Made by a program: the position numbers and the translations under genes | NCBI RefSeq assembly: GCF_036030735.1 | Contig: NZ_CP107928.1 | Location: forward strand, 2,418,001-2,482,000 | DNA: 64,000 nt | DNA from: Streptomyces sp. NBC_00425 | GTDB taxonomy: Bacteria; Actinomycetota; Actinomycetes; Streptomycetales; Streptomycetaceae | Direction: 5' to 3' | Notes under the pieces: generated by a model | What the model saw: only the letters and a program-made list of their open reading frames with translations | The model's database searches: none | Told to the model about the DNA's origin: nothing | In this document: piece by piece, positions 39,299 through 49,912 of the stretch | Numbering within the stretch: position 1 is the first letter of the stretch | Layout of the letters: each line of letters begins with the position of its first letter

Positions 39299-39409
39299 GC
39301 CGGGCGGGGGAGTGTAAATCTAAATTGACACACCCGATTGACGCGGTCACCACCGGACACGGCGTTGACCTCTGCCTGCGGATTTAACGAACTACCGGTA
39401 GCCGAGGGA

Positions 39410-40627
39410 TCAGGTGGCGGCCGCTAGATAGAGTCGCATCAAGGTGTCGTAGTCGATGAGGTCGAAGGTGCGGCTCATCCGGGTAGCTTCCCTGATTTCA
39501 TCAGCTTTATAGTTTTCGTCGCTTCCCACAACGAGCACGAGTTCAGGTACGCCTAGCATCACCTTCAGTGCCTCTTGGGCTGCGGCTAGGTTCTGCGGGA
39601 AGGTGAAATATTCCTCGTAGTTACCGAGCTGGGCCACCCCGTCACCAACAGACAGAGTGAGCCGCCGTCGGGCATGGTCGCTTGCCGTGAGCGACTTCTT
39701 ATCGAGTAGCGGCAGCTTGAACTCGACGATTTTCCAGTCGCCACCCTTGGTTCGGAGCAAGACATCAGGCTGGATCGAGACTTCCTTTGGATCCGGGTTT
39801 CCCTCCTTCCAGGGGAGCTCCACCTGATAGTAAACCTTATCCGCGCCGAAGACCTTCTCGATGATTTCACTGTGCTTTTCAATGAAAGCCGTCACTGTTG
39901 TTTCGCGTGCACCCTGGAGATACAGCGTGGCGAAACCGGCAGCGGTACACATTGCCTCAGAATGCTCGGGTGATGCGATTTGCACCCCAATAACACGGTC
40001 GTTATGAACTGGCGCGATCTGTGCGAGATCCGAAGCCACCTTGACAGCATCGGCCTCGACCGAGCAGGCATAGAAGAAGTTGACGAATTTGGGACGAACA
40101 AGGTTGCCGCTCCGACCCGACAGCATGCAATTATCGAGCATGACGCTGCGAAGCCGTTCAGCGTTGAGCGGCAGATGGGTTGCTCGGTCACTCATTCCAA
40201 GAAGGGAGGGCTTGCTGTCGAAGATGGCACGCACCCCTGGGAAGCGGTGTTCCAAAGCGTCGTCAGGGTAATCGCAGGTCAGATTGAGGCTAGTGAAGCG
40301 CGTCAAAACATTGGTCGGGCGATCATCTTCCATGCCGAACAGGTAAAAAGCCTCTTCGTCCAACGGGAAATTGTTGACGACTTGGTTCAGTGACGCAACT
40401 CGCTGCTCCTTCACTTGCAGTAGCTGCTGCTTCCTCATGGCCCCGATCAACTCCAGAGCGTAGTGAGTGTCTGTCTGCGTGAAAAGCAACGTACTAGGGA
40501 AAAGGAACGTCTCTCCCTCAGTGGGTCGGTACTTGCGATCGGCGACCAGCCTCCGAATATCTACAAAGTGCTTGTCGATTGCGGCCTTAGCTGTCTTCTC
40601 GAATTCAGCGAACGAGATTCCAGGCAT
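39410..40627 (-). CDS. sduA: Shedu-like anti-phage nuclease (DUF4263)
   Basis: A 405-residue protein with a C-terminal Shedu nuclease domain: TAFIEKHSEIIEKVFG (Glu250), YQVELPW, QPDVLLRT (Asp288) and KIVEFKLP (Glu302, Lys304), a PD-(D/E)xK set, then QLGNYEEYF. The N-terminal 230 residues are the variable sensor part of Shedu proteins and I do not recognise its fold. ATG 40627 has GGGAG 6 bases upstream. Shedu is a single-gene defence system, and no partner overlaps it. GC is visibly lower than in the catabolic locus. Confidence 0.8.
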   Translation of the reverse strand: MPGISFAEFEKTAKAAIDKHFVDIRRLVADRKYRPTEGETFLFPSTLLFTQTDTHYALELIGAMRKQQLLQVKEQRVASLNQVVNNFPLDEEAFYLFGMEDDRPTNVLTRFTSLNLTCDYPDDALEHRFPGVRAIFDSKPSLLGMSDRATHLPLNAERLRSVMLDNCMLSGRSGNLVRPKFVNFFYACSVEADAVKVASDLAQIAPVHNDRVIGVQIASPEHSEAMCTAAGFATLYLQGARETTVTAFIEKHSEIIEKVFGADKVYYQVELPWKEGNPDPKEVSIQPDVLLRTKGGDWKIVEFKLPLLDKKSLTASDHARRRLTLSVGDGVAQLGNYEEYFTFPQNLAAAQEALKVMLGVPELVLVVGSDENYKADEIREATRMSRTFDLIDYDTLMRLYLAAAT

Positions 40628-40817
40628 AGTGAACTCCCAACCCCCTGCACCAACCTGGGCCACAACAGCAGCCATTCGTCCAGAGGGTACCGGGCTGCAA
40701 CGACGAGGGTAGGCCGAACGGATCAAATCTCCTGGCGACCTCTGGCGCGGCCTAGAAGCCGACCGCTTATACTCCAGCCGTAGATCGTGATCTCGATGGT
40801 GAGTGGCGCCTCTCCGC

Positions 40818-41222
40818 CTACCCGAGTTCACCGAGACGGAGGGCGTCCCTTATCTCGCTGAGCTTCGCGGTTGTCGCTGGGGTCCGTTCCTTTACCTGTT
40901 CGCCGAGACGGAGGGCGTCCTCAATCTCGCTGAGCTTCGCGGAGGACAGGACGCCCGCCCGCTCGATCAGGTCGTCCCGGGACACGGTGGTCAGCCACGT
41001 ACAGGGGGTAAAGCCCGGGCGCGGGAATGCGAACCGCAGCACGCCTTCAAAGGGCAGTCCTTCCATCGCGCCTACTTGCACTTCGACGCCCAGACCGCTG
41101 ATGTCGACGCCCGCAGGAGTGACGACCTGCATCGCCCGGATCCTGGACGCGTCGTCTGCCGCCAGCAGTACGACCAGCCGCCGCTCGTCGAACTCCACCC
41201 ACCAGACTTCGCCACGTTGCAC
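40818..41222 (-). CDS. MazF/PemK-like toxin with duplicated C-terminal segment
   Basis: A 134-residue protein resembling MazF-type mRNA interferases: QRGEVWWVEFDERRLVVLLA is the conserved beta-strand start, then RAMQVVTPAG and WLTTVSRDDLIERAGVLSSAKLSEIEDALRLG. GTG 41222 follows GGAGGA. The C-terminal motif KLSEI(E/R)DALRLGE occurs twice owing to a 40-bp direct repeat. No antitoxin gene is adjacent, so it is either an orphan toxin or a related non-toxin member. Confidence 0.65.
   Translation of the reverse strand: MQRGEVWWVEFDERRLVVLLAADDASRIRAMQVVTPAGVDISGLGVEVQVGAMEGLPFEGVLRFAFPRPGFTPCTWLTTVSRDDLIERAGVLSSAKLSEIEDALRLGEQVKERTPATTAKLSEIRDALRLGELG
40831..40942. repeat. Two 40-bp direct repeats inside the MazF-like gene
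   Basis: Copies at 40831-40870 and 40903-40942 are identical except for a few bases in the middle (CTTAT against TCAAT). They are 72 bp apart, a multiple of three, so the duplication keeps the frame and repeats 13 residues at the protein C-terminus. Confidence 0.9.
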
Positions 41223-41284
41223 ATGTCCTCCTGACTCAGGACGGCAGGCGGAACTGCGCGACCCTGACGCGTTGTGGAGACGGG

Positions 41285-41341
41285 TGCGGCCACCGTTGAT
41301 CATCGTGAGTTGTGTGGACTGACGAAGAGACGGTGGCCGCA
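41285..41341. repeat. Inverted repeat at start of IS701 remnant
   Basis: TGCGGCCACCGT (41285-41296) and its exact complement ACGGTGGCCGCA (41330-41341) are separated by 33 bases. The pair spans the start of the IS701 transposase fragment and may be part of the original element end. Confidence 0.7.
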
Positions 41342-41608
41342 GGTCACAGCATAGAACCCGCCCTTTGGCGGGACGCATTCGAGGGCCTGATGGGCCGGAT
41401 CGCGGGGCACTGCTCCCGGGTCGAACCCCGGCGCAGGGCGGCGTGGTTGGTGCTCGGTCTATTGGCCGACCTGCCGCGCAAGAACTGATGGACTATCGCC
41501 GAGTGGGCCGGCGAGACCACCCCGGACGGCATGCAGCACCTGCTGGGCAGGGCCAAGTGGGATGCCGATCAGGTCCGCGACGACCGGTGCGGCTACGTGG
41601 TGGAGCAC
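41312..41608 (+). pseudogene. IS701-family transposase N-terminal fragment with internal stop
   Basis: From GTG 41312 the frame reads IEPALWRDAFEGLMGRIAGHCSRVEPRRRA and, after a TGA at 41486-41488, WTIAEWAGETTPDGMQHLLGRAKWDAD and VVEHL, the usual N-terminus of IS701 transposases. The catalytic part is absent, cut off just before the end of jetD. Premature stop plus truncation make it inactive. Confidence 0.8.
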
Positions 41609-41657
41609 CTCTGTTCCCCTTTTCACACTGACAGCCCGGCTGATGGCTGCTCAACAC

Positions 41658-42842
41658 CTAGCGAAGCTCGTTGAGGACGTCCTCAAGCAGGTGGAACCGC
41701 ACGCGTTCTTGTTCGAGTCGCACGTTCGGGCCGAACTCGCCGTCCACGAGGCTGTCGTAGACATCGGCTTCGTCGGGTGTGAGCGTGCCGAGTGGCCGGT
41801 GGGTGGGCGCATCTTCCTTCACCCACTGCCCGCGGTGTTCCAGGAGGGTGGGCCGGTTCATCAGGATCGACTGCGTGTGCGCGAAGGTCCGGCGCAGCCG
41901 GTCAAGGATGGTGAAGCCGTGGGTGTCCACATCGCCCCAGTAGACCAGGCGTACGTCGTGCAGCCAGGTCAGGGCGGACAGTTGGGTGACGGCGTAGCCG
42001 CCGCCGTGGATCACGATGCTGTGGGGCTGGTCGGGAAAGGCGAGGTAGGTGGTTTCGTTCTCGACGACATAGACAGTCGTGATGGCGGGCGGTGGCGCGG
42101 TGAACTCGTCCGCGCGCACCGTGAGTTCACTGAAGCCCGCCAGCGACTCGCCGCCGAGCAGCCGGAACCGCAGGTAGGCGGGTTTGCGCAGGAAGCGGAA
42201 GCGGGCGGCGAAGTCGGTGCGCGCGGCCTCGGCCTCGATGCGGTCTTCGGGAAGGCAGTGCTCGAGCAGGGTGGTCAGGATGGCTCTGTGCTGTTCGATG
42301 AACTTGGTGTCCACGCCGGGTACGTCGAGCTGGCGCAGGTAGACAGCCGGACCGCGGTAGTCGGTGATCCAGCGGATGGTGGCTTGGAGGCGTGACCAGT
42401 CGGCTTCCCGTTGGACAACTTTCATCGGGTTCTCGGCCATCCACGTGGCCAGTGGGGGCAGGGTCTCGTTTGCGGCGGCGAGGAGGGACGCGTAGCGGTT
42501 GACCGTGCCGGTGACGCCGAGGAGTTTGAACAGGTCGTCGCGGCGCTCGATCCAGACCCGGGCGGGGGCGTTGTTCACGCCGGCGAGGCGTCCGCCGAGC
42601 CGCCGGTATTCGATGCGCAGGTGTCGGTGTGCTGCGGGAGCCCAGGACGTTGCCCAGGCGAGGACGTCGTCGTAGTGCCGGGTGATGTCGCCGGCCTTCG
42701 GACCGCGCAGGGGGACGGCGAGGGGTTCCCAGTCGCTGCCGTCGGCGACCTGGCTGAGGAACTCGCCGCGATCCCAGCGCTTGCGCAGGCGAGCGGCGAC
42801 GTCGCGGGGCGTGGTCCAGTTCAGGGTGCTGGTGGTTGCCAT
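41658..42842 (-). CDS. jetD: Wadjet system TOPRIM-type nuclease subunit JetD
   Basis: A 394-residue protein that in Wadjet cleaves plasmid DNA after loop extrusion by JetABC. The N-terminal DUF3322-like half is followed by a DUF2220/TOPRIM-like domain with YVVENETTYLAF (Glu261) and LVYWGDVDTHGFTIL (Asp304, Asp306), the metal-binding set. The start codon is 1 base past the jetC stop, making it the last gene of a tightly coupled operon. The gene is full length. Confidence 0.9.
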   Translation of the reverse strand: MATTSTLNWTTPRDVAARLRKRWDRGEFLSQVADGSDWEPLAVPLRGPKAGDITRHYDDVLAWATSWAPAAHRHLRIEYRRLGGRLAGVNNAPARVWIERRDDLFKLLGVTGTVNRYASLLAAANETLPPLATWMAENPMKVVQREADWSRLQATIRWITDYRGPAVYLRQLDVPGVDTKFIEQHRAILTTLLEHCLPEDRIEAEAARTDFAARFRFLRKPAYLRFRLLGGESLAGFSELTVRADEFTAPPPAITTVYVVENETTYLAFPDQPHSIVIHGGGYAVTQLSALTWLHDVRLVYWGDVDTHGFTILDRLRRTFAHTQSILMNRPTLLEHRGQWVKEDAPTHRPLGTLTPDEADVYDSLVDGEFGPNVRLEQERVRFHLLEDVLNELR

Positions 42843-42843
42843 G

Positions 42844-45800
42844 TCAGCTCACCTGTCCGGATACGGGCTGCAAGGCGGACAGGGTGTGTGCGAGGCGTTC
42901 TTGGCGGTACTGGGCGATGGTCAGGGTGCGTAGGCGGGAGTGGTGTCCGGTGGGGTTGTCGACGAAGCCGACGGCGGATACGTAGGGCTCGATGACGTGA
43001 ATCTTCTGCAGGGGCGTGACGATGAGGAGTTGCAGGCCGAGGCGCTTGAAGAGGTCCAGGGCGAAGCGGGCGGATTCCTCCGAGCCGCGGCCGAAGGCTT
43101 CGTCGATGACAACGAACCGGAACGTGCGGCTCCTGTTGCTGGTGGTGTCGAGCTTGAACTGGTAGGCGAGGGAGGCGGCCAGGATGGTGTAGGCGAGCTT
43201 CTCCTTCTGCCCGCCGGACTTGCCGCCGGAGTCGGAGTACACCTCGTATTCGGAGTTGTCCTCGCGGCGTCGTTCGCTGGCGCTGAAGACGAACCAGTAG
43301 CGCACGTCGGTGACGCGCTTGGTCCAGGCGCGGTCCGCATCCGTGTGTCCCTCGCGGCCCTTGAAGCGTTCGATCAGGCGCTGGACCTGGTGGAACTTCT
43401 CTTCGGAGTACAGGTCGGAATCGTCGCCGGACAGGACGTCGTCGGTGCAGGCTCGCAGTTCCGCGGTGAACTCGCGGATCTCGGTGTTCGGGGTCTGCTC
43501 GGGCTTGAGCATGATGTAGCGGCCCGGGTTGTAGTCGATGCCGGCCAGCGACTCGTTGATGGTGGCGATGCGGTCGCCGATCTCATCGGCCCAGATGTTC
43601 AACTGTGCATGGAATCCTGCGACTTCGCGGATCACGTTGGTCTTCAGATACGTGCGGAACTGATCCTCAAAGCGCGGCAGGTCGTCGGCGACGAGCCGTT
43701 GGTGCAGGGCGCGGTAGCCACCGGCGGAGGCGACGGAGTCGTCGAGCTCGTTGGTCTCGGCCGGGTAGTTGGTGCGGAAGGCGCCCATCTGGGAGGCGAT
43801 CGTCTGGGCGAGGCGGGTCTGCTCTTTGCCCCATCGGTTCTTCTGAGCTGTCAGCTCCTCGCGCAGCCGGGTCTCGGTCTGGCCGCACTCCTGCGCGGTA
43901 CGGCACGTCAACCGGGCGGTGGTCAGGCGCTGTTCGAGGGCCGGAAAGTGGGCCTGTGCATCGGCGGCGGCCGGTTCATCGAGTACGGCGCGGGCCGCAT
44001 CGCGGGCGTGGATGGTCGTGTCCCGCTCGCCCGACACCTTCCCCCAGTTCTGGTTCGCCTTCTCGTAGGCGGCTTCCTGCTCGCCGATCTCGACGGCGAT
44101 CTCCTCCAGGTGGCGGGTGAGTTCGTCCAGGTCCTTGGAGTCGGTCTGAAGGCGCTGCTTCTCCTTGGCCAGCTCGGTGATGTGCCGCACAGCCGAGGTC
44201 CAGTCGATCTCGCTGTAGTCGCGCATCGCCGCCAGCCGGTCGAGGACCTTGTCGCGGCTGATGGAGTCCTCGTGGGCGGCTTCCAGGCCGCGCTTCTTGC
44301 CGGCCAGCTCGCGCTGGGCGGCGTGGACCCGGCCCGCCTGGTCCACGAGGGCATCGATCTTCGCCTGGTTCGTCCAGCCCAGAACGTAGGTGCTGCGGTC
44401 GTCGATGCGGGTGCTGTCGTTCTTCTCGTGGCGGCCCCGCGCTCCCTTGATCAGTCCCTGTGCGGTGACGGCCAGTTCGGCATGCCGGAAGTCCTCCATG
44501 GTGAGCACGCAGGTGTGCGACGCACGGCGTTCGAGCTCACCGGCCACCCACGGGGCGAAGGATGAGTCGTCGCGTACTTCGAGTTTGGCGAACAGTGCGG
44601 CCGAAGGGGCTGCCTGGGGGCGCCGGGGCGGGAGCTTGCCGGGGACGCGGAAGTAGACCAGCTTCGTCCCCAGGTGGTGATTGTTGATCCACTCGGAGAC
44701 GCGGGCGTACTGATCGCCAGGGACGAGGAGGGACAGGGCGAAGCCGCGCAGCAGCCGCTCGGCGGCGCCGGCCCAGGCTTGTTCCCCGTCGCGCACCTGG
44801 ACGAGTTCGCCGGAAAACGGCAAGGCGCTCTCCTCGATGCCGAGTTCGCGGCACAGGCGGGCGCGTACCTCCAGCTGCCGGCGAGGGACGTTGCTGCGGC
44901 GCGAGCGCAGGCTGACCAGATCCTTGTTGAGGTCCTCTGCCTGCTGGTGCAGTCGATCGGCGTCGACCGCGAGCGTCTCCAGGGCCGTGAGCGACTCCTG
45001 CTTGCCCGCGGCGACGTCGTGCTGGGCCCGGGAGATCTCCTCCAGGCGGTCGGTGAACTGGGCCTGATCAGTGACCGGGGCCAACTCGGCCTGTTCCAGC
45101 AGGAGGGCGTGCTCGCGGGCGCGCCTGTCCCGTGTCGTGCGCAGGCGCTCCGTCTCCTCGATCTGGCGCTCCAGTTCACCCAGGCGCCCACCGCCCAGCC
45201 CCTCACGCTGCAGTTCCCACCGGCGCTCCTGGCCCCGCAGCCGCTCCAGCTCGTCCTTCGCTGCCTTCATCTGACTGTCCAGGCGGGCCAGCGACCGTTC
45301 CAGGTCGGTGCGCTCGGCCTCGTGCAGGACCGAGGTGCGCTCGGCGATGAAGTACCGCAGGGCGGCCTGCTGGGCCTCGGCCTCCTCGATCCGCGCGGCC
45401 AGGCCCTCGTAGGTGTGGCAGTCCCTGAGCAGCGGGGTGAGGGCCTCGATCTGGGCGCGGGCCCGCTGAACGGATTTGTAAGTGGTGGTCAGGGCGTCGA
45501 AGTGGCTGACGATGTTGTCGGTCATGGCGGCCGCGTCGAATGGTTCGAGCATGTGGCTGCGCACGAAGTCGTCCAGGCTGCCCACCGACTTCATCGACAC
45601 CGTCTGGTGGAAGAGATCCAGGGCCTGCTCGGACTCGATGCCCATGCGGCGCCGGAAGTCCTTGCTGTAGGGTGGGAACGTCTTGTGCACGCGGACGTCG
45701 TCGGCGTCGAGGCGCTTCTTCAGGGCCCGCACTTCGGTGCCGAAATCGGCGAAGTCGCCGGCGACGGACAGAGCCCGGTCTGCGACGAGGAACAGCCGCT

Positions 45801-46260
45801 CCGGACTGGTGGCGTTGGCGTCGGCCAGCCAGAACACCTGTCCCAGCGTGACGGTCGACTCCAGCGCCGGGTTGCGGAACACCCCCAGGATGACCGAGTA
45901 GTTCCCGGGCTTGCGCAAGGCCACCGGCTTGGTGGTACCGGTCTCTTCGTTGCGTTCGGACTTGTAGTGGCCCAGGACGTAGGAGCGCAGGCTGCGCTCG
46001 CGGCTCTCCGCGCCGGCCGCCCGGTTGTAGGCGATCTTGTGGGCGGGCATGAACAGGGTGGTGATCGCATCCACCAGGGTGGACTTGCCAGAGCCGATGT
46101 CTCCGGTCAGCAGTGCGTTGGCGCCGCCGAGGCCGAACGACCACACGTGTTTGTCGAACGTGCCCCAGTTGTAGACCTCCAGGCGCTCCAGCCGGAACCC
46201 GGCCGCGGCAAGGTCGGTGGAGGTGGCCGTGCCGACGGGGCCGGACTGAGCGGGAATCAC
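42844..46260 (-). CDS. jetC: Wadjet SMC/MukB-like ATPase JetC
   Basis: A 1138-residue SMC-family ATPase that extrudes DNA loops. Walker [10 protein letters not shown] lies at about 53-61 after a short N-terminal part ([15 protein letters not shown]), long coiled-coil arms fill the centre, and the signature [19 protein letters not shown] plus [18 protein letters not shown] (Walker B) lie near the C-terminus. GTG 46260 overlaps the jetB stop (GTGA). A much longer upstream frame runs through jetB and is not real. Confidence 0.92.
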   Translation of the reverse strand: MIPAQSGPVGTATSTDLAAAGFRLERLEVYNWGTFDKHVWSFGLGGANALLTGDIGSGKSTLVDAITTLFMPAHKIAYNRAAGAESRERSLRSYVLGHYKSERNEETGTTKPVALRKPGNYSVILGVFRNPALESTVTLGQVFWLADANATSPERLFLVADRALSVAGDFADFGTEVRALKKRLDADDVRVHKTFPPYSKDFRRRMGIESEQALDLFHQTVSMKSVGSLDDFVRSHMLEPFDAAAMTDNIVSHFDALTTTYKSVQRARAQIEALTPLLRDCHTYEGLAARIEEAEAQQAALRYFIAERTSVLHEAERTDLERSLARLDSQMKAAKDELERLRGQERRWELQREGLGGGRLGELERQIEETERLRTTRDRRAREHALLLEQAELAPVTDQAQFTDRLEEISRAQHDVAAGKQESLTALETLAVDADRLHQQAEDLNKDLVSLRSRRSNVPRRQLEVRARLCRELGIEESALPFSGELVQVRDGEQAWAGAAERLLRGFALSLLVPGDQYARVSEWINNHHLGTKLVYFRVPGKLPPRRPQAAPSAALFAKLEVRDDSSFAPWVAGELERRASHTCVLTMEDFRHAELAVTAQGLIKGARGRHEKNDSTRIDDRSTYVLGWTNQAKIDALVDQAGRVHAAQRELAGKKRGLEAAHEDSISRDKVLDRLAAMRDYSEIDWTSAVRHITELAKEKQRLQTDSKDLDELTRHLEEIAVEIGEQEAAYEKANQNWGKVSGERDTTIHARDAARAVLDEPAAADAQAHFPALEQRLTTARLTCRTAQECGQTETRLREELTAQKNRWGKEQTRLAQTIASQMGAFRTNYPAETNELDDSVASAGGYRALHQRLVADDLPRFEDQFRTYLKTNVIREVAGFHAQLNIWADEIGDRIATINESLAGIDYNPGRYIMLKPEQTPNTEIREFTAELRACTDDVLSGDDSDLYSEEKFHQVQRLIERFKGREGHTDADRAWTKRVTDVRYWFVFSASERRREDNSEYEVYSDSGGKSGGQKEKLAYTILAASLAYQFKLDTTSNRSRTFRFVVIDEAFGRGSEESARFALDLFKRLGLQLLIVTPLQKIHVIEPYVSAVGFVDNPTGHHSRLRTLTIAQYRQERLAHTLSALQPVSGQVS

Positions 46261-46883
46261 TGCTGCTTCTCCTGCGGGGTGTGGGAGCCCGCGTACTGGG
46301 CCAGGTTCGTTTCGAAGTCGGCGAGCCACTGCCCGTCGACGAAGGCTTTGATGATCCGCTGCACCTCGAACAGCTGCTCCTGGCCGCGGGCACGCCGCAG
46401 GAACTGCAGGTCGACCACCTTGTTGATGTGGCCGTCGATCTGGTCGACCAGGCGCGCCTCGTTGGTGCCGGCCGGGAGGAACGTGCGGATCATCTCGACA
46501 ATTTCGTCCCTGGTGATCATGAGCCGGGTGCCGTCGGCGCCCGCGTCGAACTCGGCGAGCCGCTTGCGCAGCAGCACGACCAACAGGCTGACCGGGTAGG
46601 ACAGCGACCGGCGGGGCATCAGCCGCGGCGGCCTCGTACGCGGATCGTGAACTTCGTCTTCGGCGTCGGGCTTCGACTGGAGGAAGGCGTAGCCCTCCAC
46701 CTCGTCGATCACCACGCGCAGGCCCATGACCTCGACGTAGTCCTTGACGCGGGCACTCATGTGCAGCAGCGCGTCCCAGGCCCGCTCGTGCTGGTCGCGG
46801 AAGATCGGCCCCTTGAGCAGCTGGTTGACCGGCAAGGAGAGGGTGTGGGATGGCTGCGCGGTGGGGTTGGAAGGCGTGGTCAT
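46257..46883 (-). CDS. jetB: Wadjet kleisin-associated subunit JetB (DUF4194)
   Basis: A 208-residue MukE-like subunit linking JetA and Jet[38 protein letters not shown] and [19 protein letters not shown] are typical DUF4194 segments. It overlaps jetA by ATGA and jetC by GTGA. Residues 120-180 contain a winged-helix-like pattern. Intact. Confidence 0.9.
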   Translation of the reverse strand: MTTPSNPTAQPSHTLSLPVNQLLKGPIFRDQHERAWDALLHMSARVKDYVEVMGLRVVIDEVEGYAFLQSKPDAEDEVHDPRTRPPRLMPRRSLSYPVSLLVVLLRKRLAEFDAGADGTRLMITRDEIVEMIRTFLPAGTNEARLVDQIDGHINKVVDLQFLRRARGQEQLFEVQRIIKAFVDGQWLADFETNLAQYAGSHTPQEKQQ

Positions 46884-48364
46884 CGCCCCTCCTTCTTCTG
46901 GCTGGTGGCCCAGGCGACACCGGGGCTGGTGCGGGCGAAGGTGACCACGGGCACGGTGGCGACCTGCCGGATGTCGTCCCCGCCGATCCAGGTGATCTCT
47001 TCTTGGCGGTGGTCGTCGAAGACTGTGGTGAACCCGTCGTCCGGGAGGGCGAAGTAGGCGACGAGTTCGGCCAGTCCCTGCTCGAGCGGGTGCTCGCGCA
47101 GCGTCTCGGCAAGGGAGACCTGGGTGCGGGTGCCAAGAGCGCGGTGGACCGCGACCGTGAGCCGGGCGGGATCCACGTACACCGCCTCGAACAGGACGTC
47201 AGCGGCGAACTCCTCGTCGCCCGCCTGGATACCGGTACTGTCGATCGGCGCCTTGACCACCGGCGTGTACAGGGGCCGTTCCATCGGCAGCACGATGGCC
47301 GGTGCCGTCGCGTCGAGCTCAGCTATCAGATCCACACCGGGAACGTCGCGCAGGGCCAGGGCCCGGGACTCGATCCCGCGCACCAACTGCAGGACGCGGC
47401 GGTCCTCCGAACGCACCTGGTCATCCAGGAAGCGGCGCAGCTGGTCCGAGAGCTGCCGCACCGTGCCCTGGGTGCGTTCGGCGGCCTCCAGCCAATCCCG
47501 GGGCATGCGCCGCATCCTCGGGTCGGGCTCGCCGATGGCCTCCATGGTCTCGACCTCGGCCAGCAGCGTCTTGAGTTCGTCCTGTCGGCTTGGGGCGAGC
47601 AGGAAGTCGTAGAACGCCTGGAAGGTCCGGCCCTGGTCCGACTCGGCGATGCTCTCGCGACTGCCCAGCACCTCATCGAGGAGTCCGGCCTTGGCCCCGT
47701 CCCACGCGGCGATCTTGCTCCGCAGGTCGCGGTCCAAGTCCCGGAAGTTCGCCTCGACCTCGCGGAAGTCGGCCAGCAACCCGTACGCGGTCGCAGTCAT
47801 CTGCTGATATCGGTCCCGCAGCCCCGCGCTGTCCAGCACATCTACCTCGCCGGCCTCAACCCGCTCGATCTCCTGGTCGATCTCGTGCCGACGCCGGGTG
47901 AGCTCGGCCAGTCGCGCATCGGGGTCGGTCTCGGCCCCGAACGTCATCTGCCGCAGCAGATCGAAGATCGTGTTCAAGCGCGACTCGGTACCGACGAACG
48001 AGCGCTCCTCCAGCGACCGGATCCACGAGATGGCCTTCTCCACCGCAGCCGTGGCGTCAAAGTGCGGCTCGTCCGAATCCGGCGGATAGTACTTGCGCAG
48101 CCAGCCGTTTTCCGGCGCCGACCAGACATCCAGATACGCCTTCGCAGACTGGGGAAACGTGCTCCGCCCCAGCCGCTCATTGAGCGCGAACAACTCGTCG
48201 TCCAGCCGTTCAACAAGCTCCGCACCGGCAATCGAGCGCGCCCCCTGCTCGACGAACACCTTGTTGAAGAAGCTCAACATCAGCGCCGCGTTACCGGCCG
48301 TCAGCAGCCGCCACGCGGAGCTCTGCTTCCGCAACGCGACCAGACGGTCGTAGTCCAACTCCAT
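46880..48364 (-). CDS. jetA: Wadjet kleisin-like subunit JetA (DUF3375)
   Basis: A 494-residue MukF-like protein, first gene of the jetABCD operon. The N-terminus [31 protein letters not shown] and a central helical region ([21 protein letters not shown]) fit DUF3375. With JetB and JetC it should form the plasmid-sensing condensin-like complex. ATG 48364 is taken as start; all four genes are complete, so the system should be functional. Confidence 0.9.
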   Translation of the reverse strand: MELDYDRLVALRKQSSAWRLLTAGNAALMLSFFNKVFVEQGARSIAGAELVERLDDELFALNERLGRSTFPQSAKAYLDVWSAPENGWLRKYYPPDSDEPHFDATAAVEKAISWIRSLEERSFVGTESRLNTIFDLLRQMTFGAETDPDARLAELTRRRHEIDQEIERVEAGEVDVLDSAGLRDRYQQMTATAYGLLADFREVEANFRDLDRDLRSKIAAWDGAKAGLLDEVLGSRESIAESDQGRTFQAFYDFLLAPSRQDELKTLLAEVETMEAIGEPDPRMRRMPRDWLEAAERTQGTVRQLSDQLRRFLDDQVRSEDRRVLQLVRGIESRALALRDVPGVDLIAELDATAPAIVLPMERPLYTPVVKAPIDSTGIQAGDEEFAADVLFEAVYVDPARLTVAVHRALGTRTQVSLAETLREHPLEQGLAELVAYFALPDDGFTTVFDDHRQEEITWIGGDDIRQVATVPVVTFARTSPGVAWATSQKKEGR

Positions 48365-48937
48365 GCATCCTGCCCCTCACTACCCCACCGCGCACGACGG
48401 TATTTCTCGCCAGCGTCGAAAACGCACGCCCCACACGGCCGACGCCCACGCCCGCACAAGCCGTGCACGGACATTCCGTGGCGGCCACAAAAGAACCGTA
48501 GAGGCCACCACTGACAACGGAGCTGCGCAGGAAAGGCAGCCGGATGGGTCACACGCGGACTCAGGGAAGGAAGACAGCAGGCAGGAGGGCCTACCTAACC
48601 TGATTCCAGAACTTTTCCGATCCTCATCCCCGCAGCCCTTTCCGAACGAAATTTCGAATCCCAACCCGAAGACTCTGGCCCGCCGACCGACCTGCCAGCG
48701 TCCTGCGTCATCGGGTCTTGGGCACATGCCATCTGCCGGACGCAAGGCCACCTCATCGAATCTCGATCGTGCCCGGTCGGAGCTGGGCGGAGGGTGCCAT
48801 CCATACGCCGAGACACCTGAAAGCACGGCAGGACACAGCAAGATCAGAAAGATCCCTGAGCCGGTTGGCTGCGGCCGGCGTGACGCTGCTGTCCCGCATC
48901 GCCGACTTGAAGGCGGCCGAGCGAGGAGCGACCAGGA
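48365..48937. other. Intergenic stretch upstream of Wadjet operon
   Basis: About 570 bases. The jetA promoter must lie here, reading leftward, but no clear -35/-10 pair was found. No supported gene; the open frames on both strands lack ribosome sites and known motifs. Confidence 0.4.
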
Positions 48938-49432
48938 CTACGAGGCAATACCCACCTGGGCGACGTCCGGCGTACCGAACAGGTCATCGAAGCGACGGGC
49001 TCCCTGGGCAGAGATCAGAAAGTACGGGGCGCCCGATCCCGCAATGCTGTGCGGCCCTTTCTGTCCTGCGGCAAGCACGTCGTACGGCGACCACGCATCG
49101 AGGCCATCGAACACGTAGTAGACCGGCAACTGCGTCCAGGCAACGAGCTGCAAATGCGCCAGCACGGCGGCGCGTTCGACAGCATGTCGGCCCGTTCGCC
49201 TGCTGGTCACGCCGCCCTTGCAGTCGATCAGTACGAGGTCTTCGGCCTTCGCCGCAATGAGATCCGGGAACCAGCGGATGGAACTGTCGGTCTCCCGGAG
49301 CGCGCATTGAAGCGCCCGGCTCAGCTGCCCTTGGCCCCAGAAGTCGACTTGCCACCCTCGCTCGGTGAGCTGCTCGGCGACGTGCCGCTCATGCGCGTCA
49401 CCTATTGCTTTCCGTTGCTGAAAGCTCGTCAT
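48938..49432 (-). CDS. Small PD-(D/E)xK nuclease-like protein
   Basis: A 164-residue protein with a restriction-endonuclease-like core: AHERHVAEQLTERGWQVDFWG (helix with Glu), then WFPDLIAAKAEDLVLIDCKGG, where Asp and D-x-K (DCK) match a PD-(D/E)xK active site, and an RRTGRHAVERAA helix. It resembles short Holliday-junction resolvase- or Mrr-like nucleases. ATG 49432 is taken; an earlier in-frame start would add 13 residues. It lies 570 bases upstream of jetA on the same strand, so a defence role is possible. Confidence 0.65.
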   Translation of the reverse strand: MTSFQQRKAIGDAHERHVAEQLTERGWQVDFWGQGQLSRALQCALRETDSSIRWFPDLIAAKAEDLVLIDCKGGVTSRRTGRHAVERAAVLAHLQLVAWTQLPVYYVFDGLDAWSPYDVLAAGQKGPHSIAGSGAPYFLISAQGARRFDDLFGTPDVAQVGIAS

Positions 49433-49912
49433 GGATGCAGTGTGGCCCGCGAAACGAAGCAGGTAACCCATCGTGGATTGAACCTAGCCAGTCCCATTCA
49501 GTCTCAGTAGTTCTCACTGTGTTCGCGTCAGTCCGTGGACGTCCGCCTACGTCCGCACACGTTCACCGCAACTTGGCCGAAATTCGACAGCACAACTGCG
49601 CTGCGACAGGGGAGCTACCCCAACTGGAGGCCGTGGTCAGCCCACGCAGACACCAGGACCGCCAGCTCGCCGGCCTCTGAAACAGGGCCCGCACCAGGAG
49701 TCAGGAGCAGCAACTGCTTCCAAGCGGATCGTCGTCTTCTCAGTCAGTACGGCATCGTCCCCGATCGGCCACCGGCTGGCAGCCGCCCCGGCTCCGTCCT
49801 GGGCGAACGCCGATCCGTGTCCGTTCGGCCCAGCACCACGCGCCGGGCCAGCGTCATCTCCATAAGGTCGCTGTGACGGTCGTGCAGGCCACTGGACCGA
49901 AAGGAATGACCG
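49433..49912. other. Intergenic stretch
   Basis: About 480 bases between divergently oriented genes. Short repeated GTCCG/ACGTCCG steps occur near 49530-49565. No gene supported. Confidence 0.4.

Noticed and set aside
46261..47136. jetC extended upstream to 47136
   Set aside because: The extension reads through jetB in another frame; GTG 46260 in the GTGA overlap begins the recognisable ATPase.
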